NCBI GenBank assembly: GCA_035544835.1
Contig: DASZZV010000359.1
Span: forward strand, 1-22,048
Source: DASZZV01 sp035544835
GTDB taxonomy: Bacteria > Acidobacteriota > Thermoanaerobaculia > Gp7-AA8
Length of the DNA: 22,048 nt
Direction: 5' to 3'
Numbering within the stretch: the first letter of the stretch is position 1; every line of letters begins with the position of its first letter. Below the pieces are notes generated by a model. The model saw nothing but the letters and a program-made list of their open reading frames with translations. It did no database searches and was not told the origin of the DNA. Positions 15,670-22,048 of this stretch are shown piece after piece. Made by a program: the position numbers and the translations under genes.

Positions 15670-16521
15670 CTAGAAACGCCCGGACCGGTAATCATGGAAG
15701 GCTTGCTCGAGCTCCTCGGTTGTGTTCATGACGAACGGGCCATACTGCGCGATCGGTTCGCGCAGGGGGCGGCCGGCGACGATGAGAGCGCGTGCGGCAG
15801 TGATCGCTCGGAGCGTCACGCCGTTCGTATCCTTCTCGTTGCCTAACAGCGCCATCTGGCGCGCCGAGACATGACGGGCGCTCGAGCCAGCTTCGATTTC
15901 ACCTTCGTAAACGTAGACGAACGAATTGGCCTCCGGGTCGATGATCGTGTCGTACGATGCGCCGGCCGGGAGATGGACGTCGAGGTAGAGCGGCTCGGTC
16001 GTCTCACGCGACATTGCGCCGGTCGCACCGTTTGCTGTTCCCGCCACGACCTTCACCATCACGCCGGCCTCCGTCGTGATCTCAGGGATCTCGGACGCAG
16101 CGATGTCGCGGTACCACGCAGGGATCATCTTGCTGCCGGACGGCAGATTCAGCCAGAGCTGGAAGCCGTGCATGAGGCCGTTCTCCTGCTCGGGCATCTC
16201 GGAGTGAATCACACCGCGCCCAGCGGTCATCCACTGCACGCCACCGGTTGCGAGGAGACCCTCGTGCCCGGCATTGTCCTTGTGCCGCATGCGCCCCGCG
16301 AGCATGTACGTCACCGTCTCGAAGCCGCGATGCGGATGATCGGGGAATCCCGCCCCGTAGTCGTTCGGATCATCCGAGCGGAACTCGTCGAGCATGAGAA
16401 AGGGGTCGAGCCGTCGCTGCAGGTTCTGCCCGAGGACGCGGAGAAGTTGCACACCGGCTCCGTCGGAGGCGGGAGTGCCGCGGACGATGGTCTCGACGCT
16501 GCGTGACGAAAACGTGTTCAT
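15670..16521 (-). CDS. Pirin family protein
   Basis: The 283-residue protein is a bicupin with the pirin signature DHPHRGFETVTYML (61-74) and GVIHSEMP (103-110). The metal ligands by comparison with human pirin are His62, His64, His106 and Glu108, all present. The C-terminal cupin contains MNTTEELEQAFHDYRSGRF at its end, as is usual. Pirins bind iron; bacterial members have been linked to redox sensing, and some (YhaK or YhhW) have quercetinase activity. Neither is shown here. AGGTGA lies directly upstream of ATG 16521 (3-base spacer). Cytosolic, no signal peptide. Upstream, a 205-bp gap holds a twin-hairpin repeat and separates it from the divergent exporter operon. Confidence 0.93.
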   Translation of the reverse strand: MNTFSSRSVETIVRGTPASDGAGVQLLRVLGQNLQRRLDPFLMLDEFRSDDPNDYGAGFPDHPHRGFETVTYMLAGRMRHKDNAGHEGLLATGGVQWMTAGRGVIHSEMPEQENGLMHGFQLWLNLPSGSKMIPAWYRDIAASEIPEITTEAGVMVKVVAGTANGATGAMSRETTEPLYLDVHLPAGASYDTIIDPEANSFVYVYEGEIEAGSSARHVSARQMALLGNEKDTNGVTLRAITAARALIVAGRPLREPIAQYGPFVMNTTEELEQAFHDYRSGRF

Positions 16522-16573
16522 GAGTCACCTCGCTGGTCATAACAGTGTCGCATTCCCGAGGCGGACCGCGTAG

Positions 16574-16651
16574 CGGCGGGCAGAGCCCGCCGATACCCTT
16601 AGGCTCCTGGTAGATCGTGGGGAACGGGGTGTCGGCGGGCTCTGCCCGTCG
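16574..16651. repeat. REP-like inverted repeat built of two GC hairpins
   Basis: Two 25-bp arms (16574-16598 and 16627-16651) are inverted copies matching at 23 of 25 positions, with a 28-bp spacer. Each arm is also a hairpin by itself: CGGCGGGC-AGA-GCCCGCCG in the first, and CGGCGGGC-TCT-GCCCGTCG in the second with one G-T pair. Stems of 8 bp with 3-nt loops and the mirrored arrangement resemble REP/BIME elements. It lies between the divergent pirin and adaptor genes; the rest of the gap (16522-16726) shows nothing clear, and no good promoter was found. Confidence 0.75.
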
Positions 16652-16726
16652 ACGCCGACTTCAATCTCTTTTCGTTACACCAGCCCGTCACTTGAACTAA
16701 TCTACCTTCACCTCAACAATCAAACT

Positions 16727-17893
16727 ATGCCGATGCCTTTGGTGCTGATGCGCCGTCTTCTCGTTCTCCTGGTGGTCGCTGCGACCGCGGGCTTGATCGC
16801 GTGGCGTTACACGCGTCGCCCGTCCGTGCCGGTCGTGGTCGGGAAAGTCGATCGTGGCCGCGTCGAGCGCTCCATTGCCAACACGCGCGCCGGCACGGTG
16901 AGGGCTTGCCGGCGCGCCAAGCTTGCGCCGGCGGCGGGAGGTCAGATCGCTGCTCTCCGCGTGCACGAAGGAGATCGCGTAACGGAAGGCCAGGTTCTTC
17001 TGGAAGTGTGGAACGGGGACTCGACGGCGCAGGCGCGCGTTGCCGCGGAGCAGTCTCGCGCCGCGAGACTACGTGCCGAGCAAGCCTGTCTCAGTGCAGC
17101 CACGGCCGGGCGAGAGGCGGAGCGGGCCCAAAAGCTCCATGACCGCGGCCTTCTCGCCGATGATCAACTGGATCGCGCCAACTCACTGGCGAATACCGAG
17201 CGTGCCGCCTGCCAGGCCGCGACGGCCGAGGTCGGGCAGAGCGAGGCGCACATCGAGCTGGCGCGGGCCAACCTCACCCGCACCGTGCTGCGGGCGCCCT
17301 TTGCCGGAATCGTCGCCAAGGTCACCGGCGAGCTCGGTGAGTTCACGACCCCGTCTCCACCGGGCATCCCCACACCGCCGGCCATTGATCTGATCGACGA
17401 TCAATGCATGTTTGTCTCAGCACCCATCGATGAAGTCGACGTGGCGCGAGTGCGGGCCGGGCAGCCGGCCTACATCACCATCGATGCGCTTCCCGGTCGC
17501 CGCTTCACCGGGCGGGTCCGGCGAATCGCGCCCTATGTGTTCGATCCCGAAAAGCAGGCCCGGACCGTCGATGTCGAAGTCGAATTTGCGGATCGCAACG
17601 ACATAAAGGCACTTCTGGTCGGGTATAGCGCCGATGTGGAGATCGTTCTCGATTCGCGGGACGCCGCGCTGCGGATTCCCACCCAGGCGCTCCTGGAGGG
17701 GAATCGGGTGCTAGTCTACAAAGGAGACGGCGCGGCGCTGGAGCAGCACAAGGTCGAGACTGGAATCTCCAACTGGCAGTTCACCGAAGCACGCTCAGGC
17801 CTCGCCGAGAACGACCAGATCGTTCTCTCCGTCGAGCGCGACGGAGTCGTGGCCGGCGCCAAAGCGGTGGCCGACAAACGACCACAGCGATGA
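16727..17893 (+). CDS. MacA-like periplasmic adaptor (HlyD/RND membrane-fusion protein)
   Basis: The 388-residue protein begins with a membrane anchor (RRLLVLLVVAATAGLIAW, about 9-26). A lipoyl-like half-motif follows (GGQIAALRVHEGDRVTEGQVLLEVW, about 70-95), then a helical hairpin rich in Ala, Glu and Arg (about 100-175), and the second half, LTRTVLRAPFAGIVAKV. A beta-barrel and membrane-proximal domain end the protein. This is the layout of periplasmic adaptors that link an inner-membrane exporter to an outer-membrane channel. Its stop overlaps the ATPase start (ATGA), so it is the first gene of the exporter operon. ATG 16727 was taken, with ATGs at 16733 and 16748 as alternatives. No outer-membrane TolC is encoded in the window. 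Substrate unknown. Confidence 0.9.
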   Translation: MPMPLVLMRRLLVLLVVAATAGLIAWRYTRRPSVPVVVGKVDRGRVERSIANTRAGTVRACRRAKLAPAAGGQIAALRVHEGDRVTEGQVLLEVWNGDSTAQARVAAEQSRAARLRAEQACLSAATAGREAERAQKLHDRGLLADDQLDRANSLANTERAACQAATAEVGQSEAHIELARANLTRTVLRAPFAGIVAKVTGELGEFTTPSPPGIPTPPAIDLIDDQCMFVSAPIDEVDVARVRAGQPAYITIDALPGRRFTGRVRRIAPYVFDPEKQARTVDVEVEFADRNDIKALLVGYSADVEIVLDSRDAALRIPTQALLEGNRVLVYKGDGAALEQHKVETGISNWQFTEARSGLAENDQIVLSVERDGVVAGAKAVADKRPQR

Positions 17894-18573
17894 TCCGCAT
17901 GCGCGGGATCAACCGCTTTTTCTCTGTCGGCGAAGAGGAGGTTCGGGCGCTGCGCGAGGTGAGCCTCGCCATCCCTGCCGGCGAGTACGTCTCGATCATG
18001 GGGCCATCTGGATCGGGCAAGTCGACGATGCTCAACATCATCGGTCTGCTCGATCGTCCCAACAGCGGAATCTACGAGCTCGACGGAGAAGAAGTGAGCG
18101 CGTTCTTCGATGAACAGCAGTCACGGGTGCGGCGGGAGAAGATAGGATTCGTCTTCCAGTTCTTTCATCTGATTCCTCGACTGACCGCGGCGGAGAACGT
18201 CGAGCTTCCACTCGTCCTGGCCGGTGTGGCACCCGGTGATCGTGCACCGCGGGTGAGCGGTCTACTCGCCGAGTTCGGCATGGCGCGTCGTGCCCATCAT
18301 CGTCCCGATCAGCTCTCGGGTGGCGAGCGGCAACGCGTCGCTATCGCGCGGGCCATGGTCATGAAGCCGGCGGCCATTCTCGCCGATGAACCGACCGGCA
18401 ACCTCGATCAGACCACAGGGAAAGAGGTCATTCATCTTCTCGAGGAGCTGCAGGCGAAAGGGGTTGCCATCGTCCTGGTGACGCACGACCCGGCCATCGG
18501 AGGTCGTGCCTCCCGGCAAATTCACATGGTCGACGGACAGATCGATTCTGACTCCGGAGGAGACGTCGCGTGA
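17890..18573 (+). CDS. MacB/LolD-type ABC transporter ATPase
   Basis: All ABC ATPase motifs are present in 227 residues: Walker A GPSGSGKST (38-46), Q-loop Gln90, signature LSGGERQ (142-148), Walker B ILADEP (163-168) and H-loop His199. VFQFFHLIPRLTAAENVELP is typical of the MacB/LolD (type VII, mechanotransmission) ATPases. The protein binds ATP and drives the paired permeases encoded next. Its start overlaps the adaptor stop (ATGA, 17890) and its stop overlaps the permease start (GTGA, 18570), so all are translationally coupled. No fused membrane domain, unlike Escherichia coli MacB. Function as ATPase is certain; transported compound unknown. Confidence 0.95.
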   Translation: MIRMRGINRFFSVGEEEVRALREVSLAIPAGEYVSIMGPSGSGKSTMLNIIGLLDRPNSGIYELDGEEVSAFFDEQQSRVRREKIGFVFQFFHLIPRLTAAENVELPLVLAGVAPGDRAPRVSGLLAEFGMARRAHHRPDQLSGGERQRVAIARAMVMKPAAILADEPTGNLDQTTGKEVIHLLEELQAKGVAIVLVTHDPAIGGRASRQIHMVDGQIDSDSGGDVA

Positions 18574-19778
18574 GACTCGCTGATGTGGGGCGATTCAGCT
18601 GGCGCTCGCTCTCCGCTCATCCGGCGCGGACGCTGCTGATGGTGCTGGCAACCTCGATCGGCGTTGCTGCCGTGGTCGTTCTCACCTCGCTCGGGGAGGG
18701 GGCGCGCAACTTTGTGCGCAACCAGTTCGTCGCCCTCGGGACGAATCTCATCATCATTTTTCCCGGCCACTCGGCAACGGCCGGCGGATTTGCCGGAGTC
18801 GTCTCGGGAAGAACGTCCCGCGATCTCACCATCGATGACGCACTGTCGTTGCGGCGCATTCCGGGCGTGGTCCGCGTCACTCCGATCAATGTCGTCTCCG
18901 GAGAGATCGCCTTCAACGGACGAAGACGCGACGTGCCGATGGTCGGTACCACGACGGAGCTTCGTGATGTCTGGCACCTGACCATGGCTCAGGGAGATTT
19001 TCTTCCGCCGCTGGATCCGCGCGATGCCCGATTTCTCTGCGTGATCGGATCGACGGTTCGCAGGGAGATTTTCGGAGCCGCTCCGCCGGTAGGGCAGTGG
19101 GTGCGGGTCGGTGATTATCGTTACCGCGTGGTCGGTGCCATCGCGCCGACCGGGAACCTGCTCGGGCTGGACATCGATGAAGTGGTCATCGTTCCCGTAG
19201 CCGCGGCTCAGGCGCAGTTCAACCTGCCCTCTCTCTTGCGTATTGCCGTGGAGACGCACGCGCGCGAGGACGTCCGGCGCGTGCGGAGCGAGATCCTTCG
19301 CACATTGCGCGAAAGGCACAACGGCGAGGAGGACGTCACGGTCATCACCGAGGATGCCGTCTCGACGACGTTCGACGCCATCCTTCTGGCCTTGACGCTG
19401 GCCGTCGGCGGCATCGCCTCGATCAGTCTCGGGGTCGCCGGCATCCTCATCATGAACGTGATGCTCGTGGCCGTGTCACAACGCACCAGCGAGATCGGTC
19501 TGCTCAAGGCAATCGGCGCGTCGCCAGATCAGATTCGCCTTCTCTTCTTCGCCGAGGCGGCGATCCTCTCTGCGGTTGGCGGCGTGGTCGGATCGATCCT
19601 CGGGCAGTTCGGCAGCCTGATCATCCGGCGCCTCTACCCGAGACTGCCGGCCTTCGCGCCTCCGTGGGCTTCCGTCGCCGCCTTCGCAATCGCCATCGTC
19701 ACGGGAATCGTCTTCAGTCTTCTGCCGGCGCGCCGCGCTGCACGGCTCGATCCGGCTCATGCGCTGGCGAGGCGATGA
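18570..19778 (+). CDS. MacB-type ABC permease, first paralog
   Basis: The GTG start overlaps the ATPase stop. The 402-residue protein has one N-terminal helix (about 21-42), a periplasmic MacB_PCD domain (about 50-265) and three C-terminal helices of the FtsX type (about 268-300, 320-348 and 366-390), ending LLPARRAARLDPAHAL, the usual permease tail. It is clearly paralogous to the next gene: VVLTSLGEGARNF matches ILLTSIGEGLHEF, and FGTNLIIV matches LGTNLIII. Permeases of this class couple ATP hydrolysis to periplasmic movement and are often dimers; two genes in tandem suggest a heterodimer. No substrate is shown. Confidence 0.93.
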   Translation: MRLADVGRFSWRSLSAHPARTLLMVLATSIGVAAVVVLTSLGEGARNFVRNQFVALGTNLIIIFPGHSATAGGFAGVVSGRTSRDLTIDDALSLRRIPGVVRVTPINVVSGEIAFNGRRRDVPMVGTTTELRDVWHLTMAQGDFLPPLDPRDARFLCVIGSTVRREIFGAAPPVGQWVRVGDYRYRVVGAIAPTGNLLGLDIDEVVIVPVAAAQAQFNLPSLLRIAVETHAREDVRRVRSEILRTLRERHNGEEDVTVITEDAVSTTFDAILLALTLAVGGIASISLGVAGILIMNVMLVAVSQRTSEIGLLKAIGASPDQIRLLFFAEAAILSAVGGVVGSILGQFGSLIIRRLYPRLPAFAPPWASVAAFAIAIVTGIVFSLLPARRAARLDPAHALARR

Positions 19779-19782
19779 GCCT

Positions 19783-20982
19783 ATGCGTCTGAGGGATTTC
19801 GTTCGTCTGACTCTCGGGTCGTTGCACTCGCAGCGGCTTCGTTCTTTTCTGGCCGCGCTGGGGATCGCCGTCGGCATCGCTGCCGTGATCCTGCTGACCT
19901 CGATCGGGGAGGGGCTGCACGAGTTCGTCATCGCGCAGTTCACGCAGTTTGGAACGAATCTGATCATCGTCACTCCGGGCAAGGTCGCAACAGCGGGAGC
20001 ATCCATCGGTGTCTTCGGCGCCGTCCGTTCGATCACGATCGAGGATGCCGAGGCAGTTCGTCTCGCCCCGTTTGTGGAGTTGACCAATCCGTCCATCGAC
20101 GGCAACGCCGAGATTTCGGCGAACGGAAGACATCGGCGGCTCACCGTCTATGGCGAGGGACCAGACTGGCCGCGGGTGGGCCACATGCGGGTTGCCATCG
20201 GCTCATTCCTGCCTCACGAGAGTCTTCACGCTCCCCGGCCCTTTGCTGTATTGGGATCGCGCGCAAATCAGGAGATCTTCGGTTCGAGCAATCCGCTCGG
20301 TCAACGGGTCGAGATCGGAGGAGCCCGTTTTCGTGTCATCGGAGTGATGGAGCCGAAGGGTCAGTTTCTGGGGATGGATCTCGATGATACGGTTTTCATC
20401 CCGGTGGCGCGGGGACAGGAGATTTTCAATCGCCAAGGCATCACCGGGTTCCATGTGACCTACGACCCGAAGGCTCCGGTCGACGAAGTGGTGGCAGGAA
20501 TCCGGCGAGTGATGGCGAAACGTCATGGCCGCGACGATGTGACGATCTTGACGCAGCAGAAGATGCTCGACGTTCTCGGATCGGTGCTGGGCGTGCTCAC
20601 CTTCGCCGTCGGTGCCCTCGGCAGCATCTCGCTGCTCGTGGGCGGCGTCGGAATCCTGACCATCATGACCATCGCCGTGAGCGAGCGGACCGCGGAGATC
20701 GGTCTATTGCGCGCCCTCGGTGCCCGGCGGGAACAGGTATCGATGATCTTTCTGGGTGAAGCCGCGATGCTGGCAGCGGTCGGGGGCGCCGCCGGACTTG
20801 CGCTCGGGATTGGTCTCTCGCAGGTTCTGAAGCTCGTGATTCCGGCGTTACCGGTGAGCACTCCCTGGTCGTTTGCGATTCTCGCCGAAGCGATGTCGGT
20901 GGGAGTGGGATTGATTGCCGGCGTGCTGCCAGCCCGCCGCGCCGCCAGGATGGAGCCGCTCGAGGCGTTGCGCGCGGAATAG
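19783..20982 (+). CDS. MacB-type ABC permease, second paralog
   Basis: ATG 19783 gives 399 residues and aligns the first residues (MRLRDFVRLTLGSL) with those of the upstream permease (MRLADVGRFSWRSL); the ATG at 19759 would overlap the previous gene by 20 bases and break that match. The topology is one N-terminal helix, a periplasmic MacB_PCD domain and three helices near the C-terminus, with the tail LPARRAARMEPLEAL. It closes the operon; only 4 bases separate it from the first permease. It likely pairs with that permease and the shared ATPase in one exporter with the MacA-like adaptor. Cargo (antibiotic, lipid or peptide) unknown. Confidence 0.93.
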   Translation: MRLRDFVRLTLGSLHSQRLRSFLAALGIAVGIAAVILLTSIGEGLHEFVIAQFTQFGTNLIIVTPGKVATAGASIGVFGAVRSITIEDAEAVRLAPFVELTNPSIDGNAEISANGRHRRLTVYGEGPDWPRVGHMRVAIGSFLPHESLHAPRPFAVLGSRANQEIFGSSNPLGQRVEIGGARFRVIGVMEPKGQFLGMDLDDTVFIPVARGQEIFNRQGITGFHVTYDPKAPVDEVVAGIRRVMAKRHGRDDVTILTQQKMLDVLGSVLGVLTFAVGALGSISLLVGGVGILTIMTIAVSERTAEIGLLRALGARREQVSMIFLGEAAMLAAVGGAAGLALGIGLSQVLKLVIPALPVSTPWSFAILAEAMSVGVGLIAGVLPARRAARMEPLEALRAE

Positions 20983-21027
20983 GAGCGCGAGCGGGAGGGT
21001 ACGCGGAACACCGGGCTCATGATCATC

Positions 21028-21073
21028 GGAGCGCCGGCATCATGCCGGCCGGACCGCCGGCTTCAAGCCGGCC
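21028..21073. repeat. Tandem pair of 23-bp hairpin units
   Basis: Two 23-bp units lie head to tail (21028-21050, 21051-21073) and differ at three positions. Each forms a 7-bp stem with loop TCA: GCCGGCA/TGCCGGC and GCCGGCT/AGCCGGC. Two of the differences are the A-T to T-A change at the loop-closing pair, which keeps the stem. The pair starts 46 bases after the last permease stop. No T tract follows, so it is not a classic terminator. Just beyond, GGCCGCGCT is repeated at 21070-21078 and 21090-21098. Confidence 0.7.
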
Positions 21074-21096
21074 GCGCTGAACTGAATCAGGCCGCG

Positions 21097-21221
21097 CTAC
21101 TTCCCGCTCATCCTCTCGATGATCGCGCTCGTGCTGTTGCCCTCTTCTTTTCCATCCGCGAAATGGTGGATCTCCCTCCTGGCGTCTTCCCACCGCCAGC
21201 ACCCGCGCGACTAGTGATCAT
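21097..21221 (-). other. Possible frameshifted short ORF
   Basis: After the stop of the zinc-ribbon gene, ATG 21221 overlaps it as ATGA and opens 37 codons (MITSRAGAGGGKTPGGR...). In the next frame EDARREIHHFADGKEEG through IIERMSGK ends at TAG 21097-21099 and looks more like protein, but has no start codon. A frameshift could join them. Evidence is weak. Confidence 0.2.
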
Positions 21222-21640
21222 GACTCCTCAACAAACCAATCTGGACCGATCTCCTCCATCGGCCGATGGTCGTCACACGGCTCCTCGGGCTGACAGGCGT
21301 CACATTCTTCCCATCCCTTTTCCGTGACCTGTCGTTCCACCTCGGCGGCCCGGACGATTCTTAACTCGCGAGCGCTGATCTTTGCTCCGAGAGTGCCTTC
21401 GCAACCTCCGCATATCGAATCACGATCCAGCGCTCTCGTCCGGCATGAACTGCAGATACGACCACGGAGAAACCGAAGGATCGAAGCGACCACGATGGCA
21501 GAGCCGGCCAGTGCCATCACGGCGATGATCCAATTCTCGTTCTCGCCCCAATCGGAGCCCGAGCTGGCGATGAGCCCGACCATCCACCCCATCCAGGCTC
21601 CAATGAGGCCGCCCATCCAGACGACCCCGCCGACGCTCAT
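21218..21640 (-). CDS. Small membrane protein with zinc-ribbon-like domain
   Basis: From ATG 21640 this is 140 residues: two membrane helices (about 5-26 and 36-58, with GAWMGWMVGLIA in the first), then CSSC-x10-CGGC (Cys63, Cys66, Cys77, Cys80), which has the spacing of a small zinc ribbon. A charged tail follows with CDACQPEEPCDDH (Cys113, Cys116, Cys122). I do not recognise a named family. The frame is open further upstream to the TAG at 21839-21841, so GTG 21658 or a longer product cannot be excluded, but the hydrophobic start fits ATG 21640. No ribosome site is clear. It ends 236 bp from the exporter operon, on the opposite strand. Confidence 0.7.
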   Translation of the reverse strand: MSVGGVVWMGGLIGAWMGWMVGLIASSGSDWGENENWIIAVMALAGSAIVVASILRFLRGRICSSCRTRALDRDSICGGCEGTLGAKISARELRIVRAAEVERQVTEKGWEECDACQPEEPCDDHRPMEEIGPDWFVEES

Positions 21641-21838
21641 GGTCTCGAGGCGGTGCACTGGAAGGTTCGCATTCCGATGCCGCCGATCGGGTACTGGTAC
21701 CGGCGCCAGGGCGACCAACTCATGCGGCAGCGGGTCATGTACTTCGCATGCTTTCACTGCGCGCGGAGCCGGCCACGATCCGTGGGGCGACAATCGGAGG
21801 TCGTCGAGATACGCGGTGTCGAGCGCGATCTCGTCCAG

Positions 21839-22048
21839 CTACGCCTTGAAGAATGCCCTCTGATTCGGTTCGAGATGCTGCGTCACGCGCGCGCGTTCGC
21901 CGCGACGGTCCCGCACGGCGATCTGTAGTGCCAGCAGCCACGCCATCGATTGCGGCGGCAGGTAACCGGCCGCAGAGGTTGACCACTGCGTCACCCTGTA
22001 GTTCCCGGAGGCGCGATAGCGGTCGGTGTTGTTGGTCGTGAGGATGCC
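21839..22048 (-). CDS. Unknown protein, C-terminal 69 residues (5' end outside window)
   Basis: Reading minus strand from the window edge, the frame gives GILTTNNTDRYRASGNYR, then STSAAGYLPPQSMAWLLA and LEPNQRAFFKA before TAG at 21839-21841. Codon use is like the neighbours, so this is coding. I do not recognise the family. After the TAG the same frame goes on with LDEIALDTAYLDDLRL, which also looks like protein, so the stop could be a TGG-to-TAG change or read error and the gene may be longer. The 198-bp stretch 21641-21838 to the next gene shows no other clear gene. Confidence 0.55.
   Translation of the reverse strand, partial: GILTTNNTDRYRASGNYRVTQWSTSAAGYLPPQSMAWLLALQIAVRDRRGERARVTQHLEPNQRAFFKA

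Noticed and set aside
18522..20144. Long minus-strand ORFs opposite the permease genes
   Set aside because: Arg/Ser/Asp-rich antisense shadows of clear ABC permeases.
21028..21073. Rho-independent terminator of the exporter operon
   Set aside because: No T tract follows the hairpins; the tandem duplicate architecture fits a repeat better.
21653..21928. 91-codon plus-strand ORF
   Set aside because: It overlaps the minus-strand coding end at 21839-22048, and has no ribosome site or recognised motif.

Overview
The window is GC-rich bacterial DNA with GC-biased third codon positions. It has a TonB-dependent receptor (so an outer membrane), a lipoprotein, several Sec-type signal peptides, a fused M28 peptidase/PDZ/PD40-propeller protein and a MacB-type exporter. 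This mix suggests a Gram-negative, probably from Acidobacteriota or a related soil lineage. That placement is an inference from gene style; there is no rRNA or marker gene here. No tRNA, rRNA, CRISPR array, transposase or phage gene was seen.

Layout. 1-255: 3' end of a MOSC-domain gene (+), with a hairpin terminator just after it. 323-3253: large YfhO-type membrane protein (-). 3365-4105: a tightly coupled pair (-), a small conserved-looking protein followed by a nucleotidyltransferase, which resembles a toxin-antitoxin module. A 71-bp divergent gap leads to 4177-7140 (+), a secreted M28 peptidase with PDZ and beta-propeller domains. 7262-8768 (+): secreted duplicated-domain protein whose 5' end appears frameshifted. 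8856-9641 and 9701-10453 (+): a lipoprotein and an exported DUF4412-like protein. 10508-12718 (-): TonB-dependent receptor. 12768-13668 (+): a short uncertain ORF and a sulfatase-modifying-factor-like protein lacking the catalytic cysteines. 13811-14896 (-): HupE/UreJ-type membrane protein. 15012-15590 and 15670-16521 (-): Uma2-family nuclease and pirin. 16727-20982 (+): four-gene MacA/MacB-like exporter operon with two paralogous permeases. 21218-22048 (-): a small zinc-ribbon membrane protein and the 3' end of an unknown gene.

How genes work together. The exporter operon is the clearest functional unit: adaptor, ATPase and two permeases overlap by 4 nt (ATGA, GTGA) or nearly abut. It is bracketed by two different twin-hairpin repeats, at 16574-16651 and 21028-21073; the second shows a compensatory base-pair change. 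The nucleotidyltransferase pair is the best candidate for an undescribed small system. The TonB receptor and HupE-like protein may both serve metal or cofactor uptake, but they are separated by plus-strand genes and the link is only contextual. All intergenic stretches are under 300 bp; the larger ones (12719-12981, 16522-16726, 20983-21217, 21641-21838) are described in the entries below.
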